From: Gonium pectorale | Taxonomy: Eukaryota > Chlorophyta > Chlorophyceae > Chlamydomonadales > Volvocaceae | Assembly (NCBI GenBank): GCA_001584585.1 | Contig: LSYV01000014.1 | Coordinates: 268,319-332,318 of the forward strand | Length of the DNA stretch: 64,000 nt | Direction: 5' to 3' | Shown: positions 1 to 10,851 of the stretch, in pieces | Numbering within the stretch: position 1 is the first letter of the stretch | Layout: every line of letters starts with the position of its first letter | The notes under the pieces: model-generated | The model's database searches: none | What the model saw: the letters and a program-made list of their open reading frames with translations, nothing else | What the model was told of the DNA's origin: nothing | Translations under genes and position numbers: made by a program

Positions 1-1022
1 GCGGGCTGCCGGGGTTCCAGACAGAGGCATACCAACGGGACCCGACGTACATGATTGGGGTTTGTCATAGAGCAACGTGGGTGCCCGTTCAAAGCAGGAC
101 AGGAGCGTCCAGCGCTCCAGTCACAAGGGGTTAGAATTCCTAGAAGCACACGTCGTAGGCGCAGTAGTCTCTTGATGGGACGCAGGCGAACGGACAGCGG
201 CAAGGGCCGAGGGAAGCCCTTCGGGACCGTAGCGTTCCCCCACGGCAGCGCACCTCCAACGGCAGGCAGGCGAAGGTAAACAAGGTTGTATTCACTAGGA
301 TCACGGTGGCTCCGGTAGAGACGGTGATGAAATCAATACCGTAGCCGATGGTGATGCGGCCATTCCTGCGTGGCAGAATGAGGTAGGTGTAGGGGTGTCA
401 TGTTGCTCGGGCCGCAGCTTGGGTTGGCATGCGTGGATATTCAAAATTCATCCAAAAGGCCTGCATGAAGATTGTTGCCCTAGGGTGGCTGGGGTGGGTG
501 AAGCAAAGGAAGGCTCGGAAGTCGGCTTTCACTCACCGGGTCTCGAGGTTCCTAAGCTGCAGGACCACGCCCGGAGCCAGAGTCACCTTCCCGCTAAGGA
601 AGGAGAAGTCTGCAAGGGTACCGAGGGAGCTGTGTACAGAGAAAGCAAGACACGGTCTCCATGTTTTATGCCTACGGTTTGCGGACCCGGGACACGCGAC
701 GTGGATGCCATACTGAGGCCGGGGACATCGAAGCCGTCAAGCACCGCAGATGGACCGCGAAAGCCCTTAACCCAGCCGGCCACGCACCAATAAGAGTCGT
801 CTTGGCGCTGTTGCCAGAAATTGATACGTTCCTGTTGACGTTGAGAGGGGGACCTAGCCAAGCGTCCGCGCTAAGGCGGATATTTTTTACGAGCTGTAAG
901 GAGTTAATGCCTGGATCCTTCAGCCCGGCGATGAGGTCGGCCTGGGACCGAACGTCAACGGCCGCTGCGAAGGCCGCCGCAAAGGCCGCCGCGCAAAATG
1001 CGTACAGGCGTAATAAGAGCAT
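1..1022 (-). CDS. Secreted/receptor-like protein, 5' part only (runs off left edge)
   Basis: Partial gene whose 3' part lies outside the window. ATG at 1022 opens with a hydrophobic Leu/Ala-rich signal peptide (MLLLLRLYAF then an AAAF repeat). Exon 1 (1022-788) ends at a GTGCGT donor in phase 1. Exon 2 (609-537) reads DFSFLSGKVTLAPGVVLQLR and ends at GTGAGT. Exon 3 starts near 344 after a CAG acceptor and carries ITVSTGATVILVNTTLFTF and then a CLPLEV segment. The next donor is uncertain, because this frame stops near 130. Segment by segment it matches the N-terminus of the receptor kinase at 48594-58553: the TTLIDFSFL and APGVVLQL segments align with its ILDLAFL and EPGVVFTF, and ATVILVNTTLFTFACLP aligns with its ATILYDRIVFHCFSCLP. 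The two are therefore paralogous ectodomains. Whether this copy also has a kinase domain cannot be seen. Confidence 0.6.
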
Positions 1023-3454
1023 CACTGTGACTCATTAAGCGACGAAAAGCTGAATGCAAGCCGCTGGAAAGTTGATTCCAATAACAGAAGCCCAACACCG
1101 AAACTTGAGAAGGCACATTGGCGCGCCAGTGTGGAGCTTAGCTACAGAATAGTCACGCAGAGAAAACGCTTGCGACGTATGCAAGAGTGGCCAACTGCTG
1201 GCGAGCGTTTTAGTGCAATTTTTTCATGACCTTCTGTTGCTCTTACGCGCGAATGCGAATGTTGTAGCTGTGTTGCAAATGTACACATAGTCGGCCGTAC
1301 GCCCCGTACGACCATCGGCGGTGTGCCTCGGTGGCGTCGGTGCGGCCCAGAGCCATGGGTATGGTCTGTCTCGTGCAGCCTCTGACGTCCAGTACCAGCC
1401 AACGGACGCATATGGCACATCGAGTGGCGCGGGCGTGGTTATGCGTACCCTGCACCCTACCCCACGACCCTACCCTGTTCGCCCCTGTTATGCTCACACT
1501 TCCTGCTACTGCGATATCGCTCAGCATCCCAACACCCATACCTCGTCGTGCATACAAGCGCTAACAATGCGCCTTTGATGTGCAAGGTGCGCTAGAAACC
1601 GGCTTGAGTTTTGCGTGGCCTGATGAAGCGTGTTCAGTGACCGCGGAGCCCTTGGGGTCGGCTCGGGAGGCTCGGCGCGCGGCGCCTCACCGCCAAGGCT
1701 GCGACTGTCGCAGCGCTCGTTGCCTTGCTGCCGGCGTGCCGGGGCCTCAGTCGCTGCCACCACGGCGACCATCTGGGCCAGTGGAGGCCCAAGGGGCCAA
1801 GGCGCCGGAGCCAGGGCAATTGCCGTGGGGGGACAGGCAAGGGCAAGCACGTGCGGGTAGCGGCTGGCCTCGGTTCGGCTAGACGCGCACACCTGCCCGT
1901 CGCTCACAGCCGTGGACCTATAGTGCACGCCGCCCCGCGCGGTGCCCGAGGCTGTCAGCCCGTGTACCGGTAGCTCGTCGGCTGCCGCCAGGCTACCTGC
2001 AGTTGGCGGCCCCGTTCAGGCGAACTGAAGGCTCTGAAGCGACCACGCAATGCTTCAGTCCAGCGTGGGGGCCGGGTTGGCATGGTCTCGCTATGGACCC
2101 CTTCCGTGCGTTCGATGATGGCCCCGCCCTGGCGCTGGACCACATTTCCAGCGCAGTTGGCTGCCCGGTGCCCGCAGCTCCCAGCTGCTGGTTGCTTCAA
2201 GGTTGCTACTGGTTTGAGCATTGGGACATTTGCCTTGCTTGGCTTGTATGCTACCGTAATGCTGCCTTGCTGCCCTTTGCCTGCAGGCAGTTCTCTCCCA
2301 ACGCAGGTCGCTCGGTTCCTTGGTGAAGCGAAGCCTGGTTGCAAGGTAGCTGACGGAAACTGCAGCTGTAGTGTCTAACCAGGTCACTCCGCCAAGCGGC
2401 ATCTGTCCTACATGCTGTTCCACATTGGTTTCGTGCCTTGCTGTGGAGCTCACAGTCAAGAGCCACTACGACTCTTCGGCGTGACTTCTTTTACAGCTGT
2501 GTATGTCCTCAGGCATGGGAAGATTTCCGTACACTAATCCAGTAAGGCAGTACATCTGAGATGGGATGTTGGCATCCTAGCTTGCAGCGACCTGCAAGTT
2601 GCCAGGCCGTCCGGCACATCCCGCCCAGACACTCGCCTCACAGCACATCCCGGTATTGTACATGTGCGCACAGCGTCACCCAAACAACACATACTCGCGC
2701 GCAAACTGTGGCGCGAACGCTTCTCCCGTAGCACATGTAGTTTGCAGAGCCACACGACGTAATGCGCCGGAGTTGGCACAGGCTCATAAGGAACATACAA
2801 TGAAACGACGACTCACGGCCAGGTGCCCCTGGCAAACTGGCCATTGAGTTGGACTCCAGTGCAGCTCGTTAAACTCCGTTTCCAGAACTGCAAACCCTGC
2901 ATGTACTGCCCATGATGAATCAGCGTCTAGGTCGTGTTCAAGTCACCACTCCTTTGTCGGAGGCACACCATACGGATCAAACAGCAGACAGATTTCGTCA
3001 GGCATTATGCAGTAAGTAGGGTGGAGGGACTGCTCTTGGGGGAACACCAATCAGAGGGGCTAGGCTTACTCCCAGCATTCGGTGGCGCAATGCCAGCATG
3101 TCACTCTGCGGCCACGTGTTTGCGAAGCACAAGACGAACAGCTTGGCGTATCACCGCAGTTCCGAAACGTCCTCGTGCAGCACGCAGCCATGCGTTCAAT
3201 CAGGATCCCAGGATTCTCGTCAGCAGTCACCTGCAGTTCTATGGTTTTCGCTCGAATCACCCTCGTTCATCACTCATTACGTCGACTTTCTGACACAGCG
3301 TGCGTGGTGCGCACGTGTCCTCGGCAGCGCCAAGCCAGCCTAAGCACAGGTTGCGACAACGCTCATCTATGCTAGTCCCCGTTCCACCCGAATACAGAGC
3401 ACCTGCCCCCATGCTCCACCGAACCCCCGCCTCCGCAGTAACCATCGGACAGGC
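1023..3454. other. Intergenic region
   Basis: This stretch lies between the 5' end of the left-edge gene and the 3' end of the myosin gene, both on the minus strand. Open frames here are short, lack splice-consistent continuation and resemble no family I know. It probably holds the promoter of the left-edge gene and the myosin 3' UTR. A minus-strand TGTAA (algal poly(A) signal) occurs near 2487-2493, but nothing else is convincing. Confidence 0.5.
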
Positions 3455-6400
3455 TCACGCATGGACCGTAAGCGACTGTCGAGTCGGCGCGCCGCCTGCT
3501 ACATCCCTGTCCCCTCCCGCGCGCGCCTCCAATGCGGCCAGCGACTGCTCCTCTTTCCCGCCCATGCTGAGCAGCTGTCCGTAGGATGGTTCGCAGCTGA
3601 GCTCGCCGCCGTCGCCAATGGTGCTGGCACTGCCCGTTGCGTTACGACCTATGCTAGTCGGCGTTACTCCTGGCCGCTCGATGCGGTAGTCCGTGTCGGG
3701 AGGGGAGCCTGGCGGCGATGGCAGGTCGGAGGTGCACGAGCTGGGCGACCCGTGGGTCAGGGTGCGTGTGTGGTTACGCCCACCGTCTGCCGTGCTCGGC
3801 CTGCTTAGGCTGTGGTGGCTCCCATCCCAGCCCTGGCGGGGCTGGCCAGCGCGGCGGCAGCCGTCGACTGCGGTCCCGGATCCCTGTCGCTGCCAATACT
3901 GCACGAGCGGCGATACCTACAGGCAAGACGAAGGCTGTTTGAGGCGACGAAGCAAAATGTCTTGTTCAGACAACGTTTGAATCAGTTACTGACAATCAAA
4001 TCCTAGGTGCTTGCGGCCTAGGCTAACCTCGGGTTAAACAGGCGCATGTGATCGCAACAGCATCCGCCGCCATTGCCGTAAAAAAGCGCACCTTGAAGTC
4101 CTGCATGTCCGCTAGCCGGACACGCATGCGCGTGTCCCGGTCCATGAGCGACGCGACATCGTCGCAGCGCACCACGTCCTGGGGATGACTCGACAGCGGC
4201 GTGCCGTCTGCCGAGGCCATGCCCGCCTGGGAGAAGTGCGACAGCAGCGGGACAGTCTGCTTGCCAGTGCTCCAGCCGCCGCCCGAGACGAAGCGGCCGC
4301 ACGGGCGGGTTATCGGCGTGTGCGTGTCCTGAAACCCGGCGAGGGGGGGCAACATAGGAAGGGAGTTACTTGACGGCCGGAAAGGTTGACCTAAGGATGG
4401 CCAGCGCAATAGGGAGGACAGCAATGGCGCTGCTGTACTCGGAAGTACCCACCGCGCGGCGCGTGAGGTCCGGGGACTGCCGCCACGACTGCTGCTGGTG
4501 CCCCGGCCCGGTGGCTGCTGCCGCGCCGCCGAAGGCCGCTAGGAGGCGCGCGCGCCGCTGCTGGTGCCGCAGCTTCCGATACAGATGCCGCGCAACCTGG
4601 TGGGAGAAGGCGCACATCCGGTTGAGCCGTCAATCCATGGCGGCCAGTCATCAGCGTGAAGAGGCACCCTACAGCCTCTGTCCAAGCAATCAATCGAAAT
4701 AAGTCTCATGCAGCCCACCTTGCCGCGCCAGACAGCTTGAATCACGACAGCAGCCTTGGTGTAGACCCAGTACTGCACCAGAGCCGAGCGGAGCCGCTCC
4801 GCCAGCTGTGTGCCCCGCCGGTTGGAGCGCCAGACGCGCTGTATGACCAGCGCGGCGCGGTGCAGTGGCAGGATCTGCGTTTTGGGGTGTATGGACAGGC
4901 GTGAGTGATCACGCGCCGTGCGACAGTGCCTTCCCGGAAGGAAAGGCACGAACGCTGGCGCCAGGTAAACGTAGCTCACCAAACGGATTGAACTTACAAG
5001 TCGTTGGGGGCCAACGCAGGCCAAGCAAGTATCGTGGGGCTCTAAGCCTACCTGCAGGTACAGCTGTCGCGCCGAGTAGGCCCTCCACGCCGCCTGCACC
5101 TTGACTGCCGCGCGCCAGTAGCGCAGGACGCCCAGGTACTCTCGCCGCACCACCGCCCCGCGCCAGGCGGTCTGCATCGCCAGCGCCGCGCGCTCAACGC
5201 GCAGTACCTGCAGATTGACAGGCGCGTCCCACAGGTCGAAGACCGGAACTGGAGTCAACTGGATTCCAGAGACTGCACAATCGAGTATGGTGCATGCATT
5301 GCTAATTACTCGCCGCGGCATGACAAATGCACTGGCAAACGGACGCGTACAGATTACGCACCTCGTATGCGCGCCGTGTGAGCAGGCACCGCCACATCGC
5401 CTGGATGACCACCGCCGAGCGGCGCATGCGCAGGAAGCGGACTCGCTCCAGGCAGCCGCGCCAGGCGCGCTGGATGGTCAGGGCCGCACGCTCGCAGCGC
5501 ATGCGCTGCACCAGGCGTCGCGCCAGGAGCCCTCGGCAATGTGCCTGCACCGGCATTGCAACGAAGGTGAGGAAATGCAACAGCAAATGATCCGGACAAC
5601 AAGCATCGCTTGCATCCGGATTTTGCAGTGTACAAGGGTACGCCTTGATTGGATCAGTTGATGGCCACAGAAAGTAAGCCCCAGGCCGCACCTGAATGAC
5701 GACGACGGCGCACCGCACCATCATGTACCAGCGCTCGACCTGAAGACAGACCCGAGCACGCGGATCACGTAGGCTTGGCCATGATACCGTAAGATGCAAA
5801 AGGATTGAAACTTTGCGTGAAGTCTCAGGACTCAGGTGAGCACGGCACCACGAGACGCACCTGCATTCGCCTGAAGTGCGCCTGGATGCACGTAGCCGCC
5901 GCGTTGGCTGCCGCCACCCGCTGGCGCTCCAGATCCGCCGCGGCGGTGGCCCGCAGGAAGACCTTGGTGTGGCCCAGGTGGTGCTGCGGGGGCTGCTGCT
6001 GGTGTGACTCATGCGAGGAGCCGTGAGCACCCGCCCGCCGCCGCAGCGTTACAGCTGGGTCCGGCGCCGCCACCAGCCCCGCCGCCGCTAGCACGGCCTC
6101 AGCCACCGTGCGGAGTTCGTCCACATCAAACACCGCCAGGTCGCTCCCAGCGGTACCGTCCGCGCCCTGCTGCGGCGGCTGCGTGTCTTTGGGCTGGCGC
6201 AGGTTGCTGCGCTCCGCAGCCCGCCGTCGCAGCGCGTGGACGGGCTCGGGGCACAGCTGCCAGAAATGGTCCAGGAAAGCGGCGTATGACCGCCTGAGGG
6301 CCAGTCACATAGCCAGCCAAGTGTTTGCTTGCATGACTTATCGGATGTTGGGACATCGCTTCAGGACAAAACTTATGAGTCGAGAGATATGCTTGGTGAT

Positions 6401-9400
6401 CCTCGCTCCTCACATTTAAGCATCAAGCAGCAAAGTCAAGCTTGAAGCAAGACGGTACAGCTTCGCTCACCTGTATGCGTAGCCCGCGCACGCGATGCGC
6501 ACCGCCTCCATGACTCCACCGCACCGCAGCTGCTGCAGGCTGTACGGCGCCGCAAACGTGCCCGCCTCTCCCGCGGCGTTGGGTTTGATGCATCGCACAT
6601 AGTGCGGCTGCAGCGCCGCCAGCGCCCCCATGAGCTCCGCCAGCTGCCGGCGGCAGACGCTCGAAACGCTGCGGAACTGGAACTGGCTCTGCCGCCCGCC
6701 GGCGGCGCCACCGCCATTGGCGGCGTCGATGCCGCCGGTGGGGCCCTCTTGCGTGAAAAGCTCGGCCATGAGCGGGCGGCTTGAGCGGGACAGCAGCGCG
6801 GAGTGCTCGGCCACCACGTAGTCGCGGTTTTTGTCAAGGAAATTCTGGGTGCTGTAGGTGACCGAGCCTGCAATCGGAGCGAGACAGCGTGGCTCACGGC
6901 TTCGTGCCTACAACATGCCAAAGTGCTAGCAATGACGAAAACATTGATGCGGTTTCTTGAGCCTACGGTGCGCTCCCGTCGAGCTAAGAGCGCGTGTGAC
7001 GGAGCCACAAACACGAGCTTCGAGGCCCACGGACCTGCGTAGTGCTCGATGCTGAACGAGTTGGCGGGCCGCTTCAGGCGGGCGAAGCGGCTGCTGACGG
7101 AGAGAGCGGGGCTGCTCCCGTACTTGTGCGCCAGGTCGTCGGCCGTCGCCTGTGGCAGGGCATAGAAGCCGAAGCGCAAGATTAAGTCCACCTCGACACA
7201 AGTTCATGTTAGGGATGAAAGACACGCACGCTAATGGCGACATAGGACACGCGTGTGGGCTTACACTGGCGACTCTGAGCAAATAAACCGCCCCGACCCA
7301 CACACGCACCTTCGGGAAGCGGCACGTCTCGTCCAGCAGGTCCATGAGGCCCATGCGGCCCTCCAGCAGTTCCAGCACATCAGCGTTGTCGCGGAAGGAG
7401 ATGTAGCTCCAGTCCACACCCTCGCGCTCGTACTCTGCCTGCTCCCACTTGAACACGTGCTGGTTGAAGTGCTGCTGCAGCTTCTCGTTGGTCAGATTGA
7501 TGCAGAGCTGCTCCAAATCGTTCACCTGTGGAAGGCGGGAGCAGAGGCAAGAAGTGTGACGCCTTCCCCGGCCCGGCAACGATGCAACTCGGATCCCCCC
7601 TATCCTGTGCACCAGTCGGATGACGGCATGCATGCACACGCGCATCATACGTCCGGAATCTAGCAAACGCTCCCAAATGACACCCCTGAGCGCCGCACCT
7701 CGAAACTCTCAAAGCCATAAATGTCCAAAAGCCCGATGGACAGGTGCCGCCTGCCCGCCGCGGCCCCTCCAGTGCCGTTGGCGTCGCCGTTGTGCGCCTC
7801 GTCCACAGCGGTGTTGACGGCGGCCACCAGCCAGTCAAACAGCCGCGCGTACACCACCTTGGCCAGCGAGTCGCGCGCATCGAAGGCAGCCTGGGCCGAC
7901 AGCGGCGTCGAGATGGCACCTAGTGCGGTACGAGCAACAAAGGTTCCGTTACAAGGACTCACGTCACACATATTCAGCATGGCAAGTAGGATCTACGATC
8001 CTGGCCTGGCTGGTTGGCCCAAACCCATGCATGTATTAGCATGTACGCTACGCACGGTGTTTCAAGCCCAGAACCAAAGGGACCGGTAATCCAATCGCCA
8101 AGCCCTCCAGCACCCTTGCTAACGCACCTTCGCGCGTCTGAATCTGTCGAGTGGTGAGCACCTCCGCAAGCGCAGCCGCCTCCACCCCAAGCAGCTGCGC
8201 CGCCGTGCGGAGCGCCTCTTGCGCTGAGCCGCTCGCCACGGCCGCCCCTTCGCTACCCCTGTCCGCGTGGTCGCCCTCCACGAAGGTGATGTTCCCCAAA
8301 TGCAGCACAGCTGCCACGGTGGCCAGGACGGCCGACTGCTGCTCCTCGCTCAAACCGATGTGGGACATAGCGCGCCGAGTGTGCTGTAACGGATCAAGAC
8401 AGGCGAATGCGGAGCACAATACGGTCGAGCGGTGTTTAAGTGTGTCACCGGGAACCACTTGGCTCTAAGGTGTTAATGCGCCAGTGCGACCCCGCACCCG
8501 CAGGACCTTATGGTGACCATGCCAGGCTGCCCCCACCTGGTATTCCTCCGCATTGCTCTGTCCCGGCAGCTCAAAGCAGGAGCTCCTCGCAAGGTAGGCG
8601 AACCCGGTGGCTGTCGAGGGTAGGCTCCAGGCAGCGCGGTCCTCGGGGCTCGCACCGTCCACAAGCTATAAGGGGCGGGGCCCGAAGCAAACGGCCAAGG
8701 TAAGAAAGCAGGCCATTACGAGGCCTTTCAGGGTGGAGGTGCGATTGCCCTTTGGGCCGCCTGCATCTCATATCAGCAGATCCTGGCATGTGCCTCCCGT
8801 TGAACCGTCCAATCGCACAACCCCGCTGCCGCCTTGCCTGGTAAAAGATGTGAAAGGAGCGCTCTGGGTTGTTGACAGCCACCACTCGAGAACGCTCCAG
8901 CAGGTACGTGCGCACAGCAGCACCCGTGACAGCGCCACCGGCCGCTGGGTCAAAGAAAATCTCCACGTATTTGCCGAAGCGAGATGAGTTATTGTTCCGC
9001 AGCGTCTTGGCGTTGCCAAACGCCTCGAGCAGCGGGTTGGACTCCAGGATCTGGGTTGAGTGAACGGGGCCGTAAAAATGCATGCTCAGCACATCCCTAG
9101 CTAAGCTGGTTTGGTAGGGATCGTGCATTGGGGGAGGGAGCATCATGTGAAGACAATGGGAGGCGACAAACCCAGGTCAGTGCATGTTCACCTTCCCTTA
9201 ATTGGCATATGCAACAGAGAACTGGCAAACCTGGCGCACCTTTTGCTCCACGCCTGACATGCCCCCGCCGCTGCCAATGCCGCTGTGGTGAGCTCCCAAG
9301 TGGGTCAAGCACGCCATGATGAGCTTAGCCGTCTCAGTCTTGCCGGCTCCACTCTCGCCCGTAACCTTGGGAGGAGACCAGATAGCAGGAAGTGTAAGTT

Positions 9401-10411
9401 TGTGAAACACGACCAGTGAAAGTGGCAGTGCCCGAGCGCTTGGATAAACAAAGCCCTTGCTGATATCATGTTAGCACTTTCCCACGGCCACTCACCAGGA
9501 TGGCTTGCCCTGCCCCATCGCGCATCATGTTACGGTAGGCAGCACACGCCGTCGCGTAGACGTGGGGCGGCAGCTGCTCCCGGGGTGCAGACCGGTACCG
9601 CTCAATGACGTCCGTGCCGTAAAGGTGTGGCAAAGACTTGAACGGGTTCACAGCGATGAGGATGCTGCCGGTGTATGTGTAGATCTGAGCCTCCTGGTAC
9701 CGGGCCTGACGGGTGCAGTGCGATTGAGGCGGGAAATCGAAAACCGCTCGATATGAGCAACAGAGCTTTCAATGCCTTGACATAGATGCTCAAACGCGGA
9801 GGGACGTGCGCGGTCGTGTCAAGCAGCTGTGGTCAGGTGCGCGTCTCCCGCCCGCAGTCGCTACCCGCCCGCCAACCCCGCGTGACACCCGGGCTTGGGT
9901 CGCTCAGTCCTTGCAGCCATAGGAGCATAAATAGCCGCTTACTTGCAGGTTCCAAAGCACTCCAGGTTCGTGCAGGAATGCAAGGGTGGTCATGTCCTGC
10001 GGAGGCAGCGGGGAATCAGACACTGGCCCGTTTCAGGTTACCGATAATCTAGCCTCCCGAAGAATATGGCCTTAATTGTGATCCACAAGGGCAGCAGCCA
10101 GGCACTTCCGCCGTGTCCAAGGCTGGACGCGACGGTTGTTGCTGCGGTGCCGACGGAAGCCCCGACGCCGCGACGACCGCGCACGCACTTACAACAATGC
10201 GATATATGGGCGTGTTTCGAGGACAGCCGCCCTGGGGCCTCACCTCGACCGTCCCCGTGTTCGCCAAGTGCGCATCCGAGCTCTCCACTTCAACCACAGC
10301 GCCATCGTCATTACGTCGGACCCGAAGCCGCGTTCCATCGCAAGACAACACCTGAGCTTGTGCCCAGCCATCCTGACTGCACACGAAGACCCGTGCATCG
10401 GGGGCGACCAT
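3455..10411 (-). CDS. Unconventional myosin heavy chain, class XI-like, eight IQ motifs, no DIL tail
   Basis: Actin-based motor. Nineteen exons (10411-10244, 9996-9943, 9705-9496, 9365-9240, 9050-8838, 8665-8537, 8383-8128, 7919-7699, 7525-7310, 7149-7035, 6867-6471, 6293-5861, 5739-5692, 5544-5362, 5207-5052, 4874-4719, 4596-4453, 4328-4092, 3916-3455) sum to 1307 codons plus stop. An SH3-like N-terminal domain is followed by the motor: [13 protein letters not shown]-loop [10 protein letters not shown], switch [10 protein letters not shown], switch II DIYGFE, and HYVRCIKPN in the actin/relay region. The neck has about eight IQ motifs between residues ~840 and 1080, such as AVVIQAMWR and ALVIQRVWR. 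The remaining ~230 residues are Ser/Gly-rich with no coiled coil and no recognisable DIL globular domain. The sequence around the P-loop and loop 1 is closest to plant/algal class XI, but the tail is unlike it; short-tailed green-algal class XIII is an alternative. Intron 5 uses a GC donor. The last two exons are the least certain. Confidence 0.93.
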
Positions 10412-10851
10412 GCTGCTTTGCTGCTGCCCAGCACCCTAGGAAAGCTATAGAAAGTGTTGTTTGCTTGCGAGCAAAACGAGTGCCATCAAGGCGGCCACAA
10501 CCCCGTCAAGGTCGAGGTCAAAACAGCTGTCCGTTTTGAAACAGTGGCAGTGCGCTAGGGCCGGATGATTTTTTTCTCTTAGGTGCGGCCGAAAAGGTCA
10601 ATACAGAAATGGCCGACAATCGGTGTGGAGCCAATTGGTGCCTCAACAGCACCCGCGCATGTCGTACGAAAATTTTGCATGGAGTTCCCTCGGCACCAAA
10701 CCTCACCTGCAGTATTCACTCTGAGGGTCATAGGCGCTTGCATCAGCTACCCTGGCAAGGAATTGCGCAACAACCAGTCACCGCAGGGCTACGCGGACGC
10801 GACAGGCGCGGGTGGATAGCACATCATTAGCACGGGCAGTTGCGTCACAGA
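10412..10851. promoter_or_regulatory. Shared divergent promoter region (myosin / MAPKK)
   Basis: Only 440 bases separate the myosin ATG (10411, minus) from the MAP kinase kinase ATG (10852, plus). Both promoters and both 5' UTRs must lie here or overlap. I see no clear TATA element or repeated operator. The role is inferred from head-to-head gene orientation alone. Confidence 0.45.

Noticed and set aside
1521..1928. 135-codon minus frame in the left intergenic region
   Set aside because: No splice partners or recognisable motif; composition is as expected for chance.
4023..4091. Myosin reading through to the stop at 4023
   Set aside because: A consensus GTGCGC donor follows codon DFK at 4092 and joins in phase to a 154-codon exon ending at 3455, which I prefer; it is still less certain than the rest.
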